Source: JAVVSK01 sp036654235
Lineage (GTDB): Bacteria; Bacillota; Clostridia; Christensenellales; CAG-138
DNA length: 29,003 nt
Direction: 5' to 3'
Assembly (NCBI GenBank): GCA_036654235.1
Contig: JAVVSK010000021.1
Span: 1-29,003, forward strand
Positions 1 through 7,148 of this stretch are shown here, piece by piece (within the stretch, counting starts at the first letter, position 1; the number at the start of each line of letters is the position of its first letter). Made by a program: the position numbers and the translations under genes. The notes under the pieces are model-generated. The model was not told the DNA's origin, ran no database searches, and saw nothing but the letters and a program-made list of their open reading frames with translations.

Positions 1-454
1 GGGTATCTGTGATATGCAGACCGCAAAACATTGCAAGCAGCACCGAGGTAAGCCGATTGCCATACTTGCTTTTCGGAGGCACATGGGCGAACCTAAAATC
101 GCGAACTCCCAAAACCAGTGCATTGCCGTGCTCAACGAGAGCCTTTGCACAAGCAACCACATCGTCGACACTGTGTTGGCCATCATCATCGAGAGTAATC
201 ACCCCAAGCTGCGTTACCGGCGTAGCAAGATAATGGACAAACGCTGTTTTCAGTGCTTGTCCCTTGCCCTTGTTGCAGGGATGCGTTAGAACTGTGCACC
301 CAAAATCCTTTTCCAATGTGTGAAAAATAGGTAGACAGCGCTCATCGCTCCCATCGTTCACTACAATAATTTCTGTAAACTTCTGTTGGCACAGCTGCAA
401 GACCAATGTTAGTATCCGTTCGCAAGGGTTATAGCTCGGAATAATTGCGGTCAC
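1..454 (-). CDS. GT2-family glycosyltransferase, N-terminal part (runs off left edge)
   Basis: Read on the minus strand, this frame gives a typical GT-A glycosyltransferase N-terminus. It has a first strand with IIPSYNP, then IIVVNDGSD (nucleotide-binding Asp), then NKGKGQALKTAF, then the metal-binding DDDGQH motif (LDDDGQHSVDD). This is the polyprenyl-phosphate (DPM1/GT2) type, which moves a sugar from a nucleotide sugar to a lipid or polysaccharide acceptor. Only about 151 residues lie in the window; the C-terminal part is beyond position 1. The start is unsettled. The frame is open from 550 with no ATG. GTG at 454 or TTG at 520 are candidates, and neither has a well-spaced ribosome site, so N-terminal damage is possible. 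It looks more GC-rich than the genes from 1853 onward and sits beside a dead IS, which suggests acquired DNA. The family call is secure; the acceptor is unknown. Confidence 0.75.
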   Translation of the reverse strand, partial: MTAIIPSYNPCERILTLVLQLCQQKFTEIIVVNDGSDERCLPIFHTLEKDFGCTVLTHPCNKGKGQALKTAFVHYLATPVTQLGVITLDDDGQHSVDDVVACAKALVEHGNALVLGVRDFRFAHVPPKSKYGNRLTSVLLAMFCGLHITDT

Positions 455-550
455 ATATATTGGTTGCAGCTCTTTAGATGGATTATAGCATTCCAAAAAA
501 TCCAATCCCCCTTCGCTCAAGTTGTGGTTGAATTCTTTTTTCCTTTGATT

Positions 551-685
551 CTAAACAGCAATTCTCGTCTTATGTCTGCGGCTAATATAAATTGCCCCCC
601 GCAACAGCATTTTCAGTGCTACTTTTGGGTAATCAGAATAATCTTCATACCCAGAAGTATACACCGGATTTATGAATTTTTCAAT
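551..685 (-). pseudogene. short coding remnant upstream of the GT2 gene
   Basis: A 44-codon minus-strand stretch bounded by stops at 551-553 and 686-688 translates to a protein-like C-terminal tail (GYEDYSDYPKVALKMLLRG followed by a basic RRHKTR patch). It has no start codon or ribosome site and ends 97 bases before the GT2 GTG, in the same frame. I read it as the 3' remnant of a gene cut off by the insertion sequence starting at 715. It could also be a chance open frame, or part of a damaged N-terminal extension of the GT2 gene. I do not recognise the family. The rest of 455-714 shows nothing else I can support. Confidence 0.3.
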
Positions 686-714
686 CTACTTGACCGATTT
701 TATGTGCCAATCAT

Positions 715-738
715 TGTAGCGCTACAATACATCTTGGA
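715..738 (+). repeat. left terminal inverted repeat of the IS
   Basis: It starts TGTAG and ends ACATCTTGGA, matching the reverse complement of 1684-1707 at 17 of 24 positions without gaps. It overlaps a perfect 16-bp palindrome (713-728, ATTGTAGCGCTACAAT), which may be fortuitous or part of a transposase recognition site. Confidence 0.7.
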
Positions 739-826
739 TAAGTGCATAAAGAGTAAAGGATATGGCTTCATCGGTTATGATTGAGTTACCAGACAAAATC
801 AGCCGAAGAAAGGAGTCGTACCCTTC

Positions 827-1697
827 ATGAAAAATGTAACACAAGACATGCGGTATCGGCAATCCTTAATTTGCTTTGCGGAAAAACACGGCGTCGCCGG
901 CGTCAGCCGGAAGTACAACAAGAGCCGTTCCTATATCTGCTTCCGGAAAAACACGGTACGACGGAACACTTGCGTCCCTTGCGTGCGCCAGTCCCGCAGA
1001 CCCAATCATCACCCCAATGAGCACAAGTTCCGAAGAGCTTAAACTCATCCGCGATATGCGCCGCCGCAACCCCACGCCGGGCATGATTGAGCTCCGACAC
1101 CGACTGCGCGCAAACGTGGCTACACCCGCGGCTCCGAGAGCCTGTTTCGGGTTCTGCGTCGGCTGAATTTGATGCCGCAGGGGAAACCTAAAAAGCCTTA
1201 TACCCCTAAGCCTTACGAGCAGATGACCCACCCCGGCGAGCGTGTGCAAATCGACGTGAAAGTGATACCGCGCGCCTGCGTTATTTGTGTGCTTACGAGG
1301 AGCAGAGCACCTATTCTTCCGTAGATTTCCTGCAAAAGGCGACCGCGTGGTTTTCCCTTAAAGGCATTGCGGTGGAGTGTGTACAGACGGATAACGGCTT
1401 TGAATTTACCAACCGATTTGCCAATACCAGGCGAAATCTGCCCACGCTTTTTGAAGCCACTGCCGCCACACTGGGCATCCGCCACAAACTCATCCGCCCT
1501 AACATAACGGCAAGGTGGAGCGCAGCCACCGCGAGGATCAGAAACGGCTTTACGATACGCATTCTTTCTATTCCCCGGCGGACTTTTCAAACCAGCTCCA
1601 AAAGCATCTCCGCCGCCCAAACGATTTCCCCATGCGCCCCTTGCATCGGCAGTCCCCGATGGAGTTCCTCACTGCATACTCTGTCCAAGATGTTTGA
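827..1697 (+). pseudogene. frameshifted DDE integrase-core transposase
   Basis: The pieces read in order as one transposase. An N-terminal helix-turn-helix region (MRYRQSL...GVAGVSRKYNKSRSYI) starts at ATG 827 after AAAGGAG. Then come RYDGTLASLAC, the QSRRPNHHPNEH segment, ELKLIRDMRRRNPTPGMIEL, GYTRGSESLFRVLRRL, the core start ERVQIDVKVIP (first catalytic Asp), VQTDNGFEFTNRF (second Asp) and NGKVERSHREDQKR (catalytic Glu), ending at TGA 1695-1697. Successive pieces lie in different frames, with shifts near 955, 1000, 1020, 1110, 1280 and 1505. About 20 residues around the usual AIDEFTR stretch are missing near 1280, and about 10 bp are missing just before NGKVE. All three catalytic residues are still encoded but cannot be read as one protein. 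Confidence 0.85.
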
Positions 1698-1707
1698 CAA
1701 ACCTACA
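1684..1707 (-). repeat. right terminal inverted repeat of the IS
   Basis: Reading inward on the minus strand it starts TGTAGG and ends ACATCTTGGA, mirroring 715-738. The transposase stop codon (1695-1697) lies inside it, and so does an outward-facing TTGACA (1694-1699). Confidence 0.7.
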
Positions 1708-1721
1708 AATGCAAGTATACA
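1694..1721 (+). promoter_or_regulatory. candidate hybrid IS/chromosome promoter facing the SPOCS gene
   Basis: A perfect -35 hexamer TTGACA (1694-1699) sits inside the right inverted repeat. After 16 bases comes TATACA (1716-1721), outside the IS. The pair points at the gene starting at 1853, with about 125 bases of leader. The hexamers are seen directly; promoter activity is inferred, and a sporulation-sigma promoter nearer the gene is not excluded. Confidence 0.45.
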
Positions 1722-1852
1722 TATTGAAAAGATTTAGCCTATTCCCCAGGAATATTTTTTATAAATCTTATTGAATACCGAAAAAAGGAATAATGAAATG
1801 ATTTATCGCATAAGAATCAGTCATGAGCATCAAGATGTTTTAGGAGGTCATT

Positions 1853-3295
1853 ATGGAAGGAATATATAAAAACGTGCGTTTTTCCGCCCCGTCAAAATGC
1901 GCTTTTTCGCAAGCCGCTATTGAGGCAGATATCCCGGTTATAGATGGTCATGTCGTGGATAGGATATTGCTATCAACGGGACGCGCGGATATAATAAAAC
2001 ACAACGTTACGGACAGTGGCATTGAAATCGAAGGAAAAATCGCTTTTAATATCGTCGCTATTGACGGTAAGGAGGTGTTTTCATTTAACTCTACGGCGCA
2101 ATTTTCGCATTCTATTGACATGGAGGGCGTTTCAAAAGACGTAAAAGCATCTGTTAAAGCCGATTTATCGCTCTTTGAAATTACAAGCGCGGGAGATACT
2201 CTCGCCCTAAAATGCGTAATAGATATTGCGGTTCGAGCATCCTCATATTCTAGCGTTGATATGCTTACCGGCGTTAAAAGCTGTGAAGTTGAACTTAAAC
2301 AGCTTACTCTAAAGCAAAAAAAACGCGTTTTAATTGAAAAGCGAAGCATAACAATCCATGACGAGGTCGTTATGAGCGATCTAAAGGCAATCCTTCTCAG
2401 CGAAGGAAATCTTAACATATCGATGGCGGTAAATAATAGCGGCACAGTAACAGTAAGCGGAATAATAAATATTTCCGCCCTAATTAAAAAACTTGATTCC
2501 TCACTTTCGCGGCTAACGCAAAGTCTTCCTTTTTCTACGGAGGTCGAAATAAGCGCGAATTGCGAAATATATACTGACCTTATTACTGACTGCGTAAAGC
2601 TTCGCCCAATGGGGGGAGAATTCGGACTTATCTCGGTCGAAGCTATAGGAACGCTGTTCATATATGCACAGGAGGATGACGAGCTCAAGCTCACTCTCGA
2701 CGCATATTCGATATTCGAACCGTTTTCCGTAAAATGCATTGGAATAAAATCATGCTATCTGGCTTCATCTATAAATGAAAATGTAACCATACGCGAAAAT
2801 ATCAACTTACCCGATGGCATGAACGACATATATGGCATAGTATATTCAAGTTTACGACCCGTTGTAACAGCTTGCAGTGAGGATGAGCAGCATCTAACCG
2901 TTCATGGTATTGCCTTTTTAACCTGCTTATATACGGACGAAAACGGCGGTCTAAATACCTATAGCGACGAATTTCCATTTACAGTTGCAACTAACGAGCC
3001 GTATAATCAGGATTCCGATATTTCTGCATCCCTCTGCCGCGTTATTTTAACGGGCGCTATGAAGAATATTGAGGTTAAATATACGCTCAACATTTCCGGG
3101 GAAATATTCAAAGAAGAATCTATTTTAGTTGTAAGCGGCGTCGATCCCTGCGATCCGCCCGAAAAGAAACACGGAGTATCAATGTATTTTTTAAGTCCAG
3201 GAGAGGATGCGTTTTACGTTGGAAAGCGTTTTAACGTTAAGCGCAACGACGTTTTAGTATGTGATGAGGGAAACCGTGCTATCGTAATTCGCTAA
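1853..3295 (+). CDS. SPOCS (DUF3794) domain protein with degenerate C-terminal LysM-like tail
   Basis: A 480-residue protein of the SPOCS/DUF3794 type, a domain of spore-forming Firmicutes linked to spore coat assembly. It is rich in alternating beta-strand repeats with the family's typical phrases, such as IDGHVVDRILLSTGRADI near the N-terminus and VKLRPMGGEFGLISVEAIGT mid-protein. The end (about residues 440-480: MYFLSPGEDAFYVGKRFNV then VLVCDEGN) aligns with the LysM that often closes these proteins, but the usual GDTLWDIAKRY core is worn. There is no signal peptide, as expected for a protein deposited from the mother cell. The start ATG follows a full AGGAGG with 6-nt spacing. It stands alone between the dead IS and a strong terminator. 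The family call is good; the specific role is inferred. Confidence 0.8.
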   Translation: MEGIYKNVRFSAPSKCAFSQAAIEADIPVIDGHVVDRILLSTGRADIIKHNVTDSGIEIEGKIAFNIVAIDGKEVFSFNSTAQFSHSIDMEGVSKDVKASVKADLSLFEITSAGDTLALKCVIDIAVRASSYSSVDMLTGVKSCEVELKQLTLKQKKRVLIEKRSITIHDEVVMSDLKAILLSEGNLNISMAVNNSGTVTVSGIINISALIKKLDSSLSRLTQSLPFSTEVEISANCEIYTDLITDCVKLRPMGGEFGLISVEAIGTLFIYAQEDDELKLTLDAYSIFEPFSVKCIGIKSCYLASSINENVTIRENINLPDGMNDIYGIVYSSLRPVVTACSEDEQHLTVHGIAFLTCLYTDENGGLNTYSDEFPFTVATNEPYNQDSDISASLCRVILTGAMKNIEVKYTLNISGEIFKEESILVVSGVDPCDPPEKKHGVSMYFLSPGEDAFYVGKRFNVKRNDVLVCDEGNRAIVIR

Positions 3296-3319
3296 ATAAG
3301 AAAACAAAAAATGATATAT

Positions 3320-3370
3320 AAAAAGCGGCAGAGATTTTAGCTTATTCTTCAAATCTCTACCGCTTTTTTT
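3320..3370. terminator. bidirectional intrinsic terminator
   Basis: An 18-bp stem with one mismatch (3320-3337 with 3351-3368) carries five A at its 5' side and seven T at its 3' side, around a 13-nt loop. It sits between the convergent SPOCS gene and WYL regulator, so it can stop transcription from both sides. Confidence 0.9.
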
Positions 3371-3390
3371 AATAGCACAAAGTGCCGTAT

Positions 3391-4206
3391 TCATTTTCGT
3401 TTTATGATCCTAACGAAGTAATCTCCGTCCTTAACTATTGCAGCGTTTTTTGGCACTGAAATTGTGTTTAGCCGCATTTCGTTTATCCGCATATCTACAT
3501 ATTCGCCATTTTGCAGAGTGAACATCTTTAATTTCGATATATAAGCAGAAACGTCCTCTGTTGTTATATTTGTTTTTGGAATAAGCGCCTGTAAAACTGA
3601 TAAATTGCTCATATAAATTGGGTTTATATGCGTTAAAGTTTCGGTTTCATCCGTCTTACAGCAAAGGTAAAGATTTTCAGCTACCGAAAACATCGAAAAC
3701 GGTGCGATTATTACATTCCTATATCTGATCCTAAAGTCGTTTTCTGACGATTTTTCGGCTATAAGCGCGGATATCATTCTTTTTTCCTCTATCGCATAAA
3801 TCAGTTTTGAAACTGTAGATAGTGAAAGCGTGTTCTCTTTCACGGCGTTTTCTTTATAAGAACACGCCCTTTTACGTTCATATTCACTAAGCCCAAGACA
3901 AAGTACGTCTTCGAGCTTTTCCATATCTTCAGTATTAATAGCATAAAGGTTTGAAAGTAAAAACAACGCGGCGCGCGCTGTTTTTTCCGTAATAGCACTT
4001 TTATTTACATAATAACCCGTTCCGGTTTTTTTTATATCTATCCCGGATTCGATAAGAGATTCTATGTCCCTATATATTGCCTTTCTTTCGACCTCTATTC
4101 CGTGCAATGAAAGCATTAAGGAAAGCTTATTAGCCGTTAGCCTATGCTTTTCATCCGTCTTATCTATCAATATTTTGCGCAGAAGAAGAATTCGGGAAAT
4201 ACTCAA
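3391..4206 (-). CDS. HTH/WYL-type transcriptional regulator
   Basis: A 271-residue protein with an N-terminal winged helix-turn-helix of the HTH_11/DeoR-like kind (about residues 5-70: LLLRKILIDKTDEKHRLTANKL, then VERKAIYRDIESLIESG). A WYL-like sensor half follows (about 125-215), where NVIIAPFSMFSVAENLYLCC is the equivalent of the family's P..l....G.wYL segment. The start is TTG at 4206, overlapping the galE TGA (TTGA), and the N-terminus begins right where family members begin. It is therefore translationally coupled to galE and last in the M18-tilS-hpt-galE run. WYL proteins usually bind ligands or nucleic acid and control nearby or remote operons; the target is unknown. The WYL triad itself is not intact. 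Confidence 0.75.
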   Translation of the reverse strand: MSISRILLLRKILIDKTDEKHRLTANKLSLMLSLHGIEVERKAIYRDIESLIESGIDIKKTGTGYYVNKSAITEKTARAALFLLSNLYAINTEDMEKLEDVLCLGLSEYERKRACSYKENAVKENTLSLSTVSKLIYAIEEKRMISALIAEKSSENDFRIRYRNVIIAPFSMFSVAENLYLCCKTDETETLTHINPIYMSNLSVLQALIPKTNITTEDVSAYISKLKMFTLQNGEYVDMRINEMRLNTISVPKNAAIVKDGDYFVRIIKRK

Positions 4207-5216
4207 GAGCCATATCCGTTTGGATTATTTTTTTGAAATCGCCAAGAATCTTTAACCATGTCCGCTATAGAAAGTTCCGCCTCCCAATTCAGTTTTTCTT
4301 TCGCCAGACCCGTTGCCGCATAGCACATTGCGATATCTCCTGCACGCCGACCCTTTATCGAATATGGTACTTTCATCCCCGTATTTTCAACAAATGCGTT
4401 TACAATCTCAAGTACGCTATATCCGCGCCCCGTTCCAAGATTTACCGCCAACACTCCTTTATTTTTATTCGCGTAGTTTATCGCGGCGATATGACCCTTC
4501 GCTAAATCGACGACATGAATATAGTCGCGCACCCCCGTCCCGTCCTTCGTATCATAGTCGTTTCCGAATACCGAAAGTTTATTTAACTTTCCTATTGCTA
4601 CCTGAGTTATAAAAGGCAAAAGGTTATTTGGAATTCCTTCCGGATCTTCTCCTATTAAACCGCTTTTATGCGCTCCTATCGGGTTAAAATATCTAAGAAG
4701 TACAATTGAAAAATCAGGCTCAGCAGTTGCAAAGTCCATCATTATCTGTTCACTCATATATTTCGTCCAGCCATAAGGATTTGTGCAAAAGCGCGGCGCT
4801 GTCTCATATATCGGCATAGTCTCCGGAACTCCGTAGACAGTGGCCGATGAGCTAAAAACTAATTTTTTTACTCCGAACCTTTTCATAAGCGTCAAAAGCG
4901 TCATAGTTGCATTTAAGTTATTTTTATAGTATTCCAATGGCTTTTTAACCGACTCGCCGACCGCCTTAAAGCCAGCAAAATGAATCGCGGCATCTATGCT
5001 GTTTTCTTCAAACACCTTTGAAAACGCTATCTCATCAGCAACGTCAACTTTATAAAACGGAAAATTCTTACCGGTTAATCGTTTAATTCTATCTATACAA
5101 ACCTCGCTGCTATTGCTCAAATCGTCCACTATTACGATATCAAAGCCATTTTCCAACAGCTCAACCGCTGTATGCGATCCTATAAAGCCCGCGCCACCCG
5201 TTAAAAGTATTTTCAT
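4203..5216 (-). CDS. galE: UDP-glucose 4-epimerase
   Basis: A 337-residue short-chain dehydrogenase/epimerase that interconverts UDP-glucose and UDP-galactose with bound NAD, in the cytoplasm. It has the Rossmann glycine motif GGAGFIGSH (7-15), the SSSATVYG segment with Ser124, and the catalytic YxxxK pair Tyr148/Lys152 (NPYGWTKY). The length matches the usual bacterial enzyme. ATG at 5216 is preceded by GGAGG, 10 nt away. It lies 19 bp after hpt and overlaps the WYL regulator start, so it is inside the operon. It likely supplies UDP-galactose for cell-surface glycans or feeds galactose into glycolysis; no gal catabolic genes are nearby. Confidence 0.95.
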   Translation of the reverse strand: MKILLTGGAGFIGSHTAVELLENGFDIVIVDDLSNSSEVCIDRIKRLTGKNFPFYKVDVADEIAFSKVFEENSIDAAIHFAGFKAVGESVKKPLEYYKNNLNATMTLLTLMKRFGVKKLVFSSSATVYGVPETMPIYETAPRFCTNPYGWTKYMSEQIMMDFATAEPDFSIVLLRYFNPIGAHKSGLIGEDPEGIPNNLLPFITQVAIGKLNKLSVFGNDYDTKDGTGVRDYIHVVDLAKGHIAAINYANKNKGVLAVNLGTGRGYSVLEIVNAFVENTGMKVPYSIKGRRAGDIAMCYAATGLAKEKLNWEAELSIADMVKDSWRFQKNNPNGYGS

Positions 5217-5235
5217 TTACTAAAGTCCTCCAACA

Positions 5236-5778
5236 TTATTCGTATATTTCCGGCTTTAACACCCCGATATACGGAAGATTTCTATATAGTCCGGCGAAGT
5301 CCAGTCCAAAACCAACAACATAATCATCGGGCACCGTAAACCCGTGATAATCCGAAGATATAATACATCGGCGTTCCGACGGCTTATCTAAAAGAGATAC
5401 TACTTTTATAGAGTTCGGACGTCGCGCCGCTAAAATCCGCATAAGGTAATTTAAAGTTAAACCGGAATCAATTATATCTTCTACTATTATAACATCGCGC
5501 CCCTGAATGTCAATTTCAAGATCCTTTAAAAGGCGAACCATGCCCGAGGTTTTCGCCTTATCCGCGTAGCTAGATATAGAAAGAAAATCCATTTCAAGCG
5601 GAAAATGAAGTTTCTTACAAAGTTCAGCAAAAAAAACTATCGCCCCCTTTAGTACACAGACCATGACGGGCTTTTTATCTTTATAGTCATCTTCTATTTC
5701 AAAAGCCAGTTCTTCAATTCTTTTATTAAGCGTTTCCTCGTCTATAAGTACGCTTTTTATGCTGTTTTCTATATTCAT
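5236..5778 (-). CDS. hpt: hypoxanthine phosphoribosyltransferase
   Basis: A 180-residue purine-salvage enzyme making IMP (and GMP) from the free base and PRPP. The PRPP-binding loop is clear: VIIVEDIIDSGLTL (96-109), with the adjacent acidic pair and DSG. The flexible-loop segment SISSYADKAKTSG (67-79) and the late base-binding region DDYVVGFGLDF are also present. Size is normal. Its ATG at 5778 overlaps the tilS TGA (ATGA), giving translational coupling. The tilS-hpt pair is a conserved Firmicutes arrangement (usually followed by ftsH); here galE follows instead. Confidence 0.95.
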   Translation of the reverse strand: MNIENSIKSVLIDEETLNKRIEELAFEIEDDYKDKKPVMVCVLKGAIVFFAELCKKLHFPLEMDFLSISSYADKAKTSGMVRLLKDLEIDIQGRDVIIVEDIIDSGLTLNYLMRILAARRPNSIKVVSLLDKPSERRCIISSDYHGFTVPDDYVVGFGLDFAGLYRNLPYIGVLKPEIYE

Positions 5779-7148
5779 TGCGTATCCTCCGAAGCTTTAA
5801 AGCTTGTTATTATTATTCGTTCGGTATTTTCATCTACCGCTACGCTGTTTGATACGAAAAAGCCGGGCACGTAAATTACGTCTCCGTGTAGCGCTATTAT
5901 TGGACACTCACGCGCGCGCCTTTCAACTTTTTTATCTATAAAAAAGTCTTTAAGTTTTTTTGAACCCATCATTCCAACCGGCGAATACCTATCTCCCGGG
6001 TAACGCGAACGAACTACCTCACGCCCTGTCAGCTTATCAGCATCCATATATGCGCGCTCGCGCGACTTTTCATATTCGAAACCTCGCGAAAAAACCGAAA
6101 AAAAAGTTCCGAACGGCGTTTTCGTTTCACCGTTTATATTGAATTTTGAAAGATAATCTATAATAACCGGCTTTACGCTCGCTTCAAAGGTTATACTTTC
6201 ATAAATATTTCGGACTTTTACGCGCGGAAAATCCATACATGCACCGGTTTTCATCGCCATGAGCTTTATAATAGAATCTATATGAACCCTTTCAATATCT
6301 ACGTTCGCCCCAACTTCCGAGAGAGCGATCCTCAGCGCGCGAGTTAAAATTGAGCTGGAAAGCTTTAAAAGCTTTTCCCTATCGTAGCCCCTTTTTGTCT
6401 TTGCAGAATAAAGGGCTTCCCTCGCGGTCTGTAAAAGATACGTCTCGTCCTCCGTAGTAAGCTCGCTCATTCTAAGCACCGAATCTATAAACGCCGGGTT
6501 TATGTGTTTTTCAAAGTAAGGTATAATATCCAGCCGCAGCTTATTCCTCGCTCCGTTAAGTTCCATATTCGTTGAATCCGTAACGAAGTTTTGCTTCTTC
6601 ATAGTTAGGTATTCTAAAATTTTTTCTTTTTTAACGTCTAACATCGGACGAATTATCATTCCGTTTTTATAGCCTATACCGGAAAGCCCCGAAAGCCCGG
6701 TTCCCCGCGCTATATTTAGAAGTATGGTTTCTACCCGGTCGCGCGCATGGTGCGCCGTCGCAATTTTACTCGCACCTAAAATTTCGGATGTTTTTTTTAA
6801 AAAATCATATCTAAGTTCCCTAGCGCCCTGTTCAAGAGTTTTTCCGTTTTCTTTCGAATAGACAACGGCATCTACTTTCGCCATGCAAAACGGTATTTCT
6901 AAACTATCGCAGAGAGCCTTTGAAAAGGCGGAATCTCTATCTGCCTCTTCATTTCTAATACCATGATTAAGGTGCGCCGCTACGATATTAAAGTTTAAAT
7001 TCTCTCTAAGATTGTAAAGCGCTAAAAGGAGAGCAACCGAATCTGCCCCTCCGCTCAGCGCAACAAGGACGGTTTCACCGCTCTCTATCATACGATACGT
7101 TTCGATTGTCGTTTTAACTGTATTTTCTATGACACATGTGTCAGCCAA
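5775..7148 (-). CDS. tilS: tRNA(Ile)-lysidine synthase
   Basis: A 457-residue N-type ATP pyrophosphatase that converts C34 of the CAU-anticodon tRNA-Ile to lysidine, so that AUA is read as Ile. That matters here because AUA is a very common Ile codon in this window. The ATP-binding P-loop SGGADS is at 32-37, AAHLNHGIRNEEADRDS follows, and HHARDRVETILLNIARGTGLSGL is the signature block. The C-terminal TilS domain is intact (GDRYSPVGMMGSKKLKDFF). Start is TTG at 7148, with GGAG 9 nt upstream. It overlaps the end of the M18 gene by 8 bp and the hpt start by 4 bp. Confidence 0.94.
   Translation of the reverse strand: MADTCVIENTVKTTIETYRMIESGETVLVALSGGADSVALLLALYNLRENLNFNIVAAHLNHGIRNEEADRDSAFSKALCDSLEIPFCMAKVDAVVYSKENGKTLEQGARELRYDFLKKTSEILGASKIATAHHARDRVETILLNIARGTGLSGLSGIGYKNGMIIRPMLDVKKEKILEYLTMKKQNFVTDSTNMELNGARNKLRLDIIPYFEKHINPAFIDSVLRMSELTTEDETYLLQTAREALYSAKTKRGYDREKLLKLSSSILTRALRIALSEVGANVDIERVHIDSIIKLMAMKTGACMDFPRVKVRNIYESITFEASVKPVIIDYLSKFNINGETKTPFGTFFSVFSRGFEYEKSRERAYMDADKLTGREVVRSRYPGDRYSPVGMMGSKKLKDFFIDKKVERRARECPIIALHGDVIYVPGFFVSNSVAVDENTERIIITSFKASEDTQ

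Larger units (their letters stand above)
715..1707 (+). mobile_element. degenerate insertion sequence, about 993 bp, rve/DDE (IS3/IS481-like) transposase
   Basis: The element is delimited by 24-bp terminal inverted repeats, 715-738 and 1684-1707. They align without gaps at 17 of 24 positions, both begin TGTAG at the outer end, and both share ACATCTTGGA at the inner end. Between them lies one transposase gene in plus orientation, broken by several indels. The TG...CA ends and integrase-core transposase fit the IS3/IS481 group. No target duplication is visible (left flank CCAATCAT, right flank AATGCAAG), so the insertion is old or the flanks have changed. The element must be immobile unless helped in trans. 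Confidence 0.75.

Noticed and set aside
464..784. 106-codon plus-strand open frame
   Set aside because: No ribosome site and an improbable composition; it lies opposite the GT2 upstream region and the short minus-strand remnant.
866..1249. 127-codon minus-strand frame inside the IS
   Set aside because: It is the antisense shadow of the broken transposase.
1948..2739. 263-codon minus-strand frame opposite the SPOCS gene
   Set aside because: Ser/Ile-rich antisense shadow; the plus-strand frame has a perfect ribosome site and recognisable domain.
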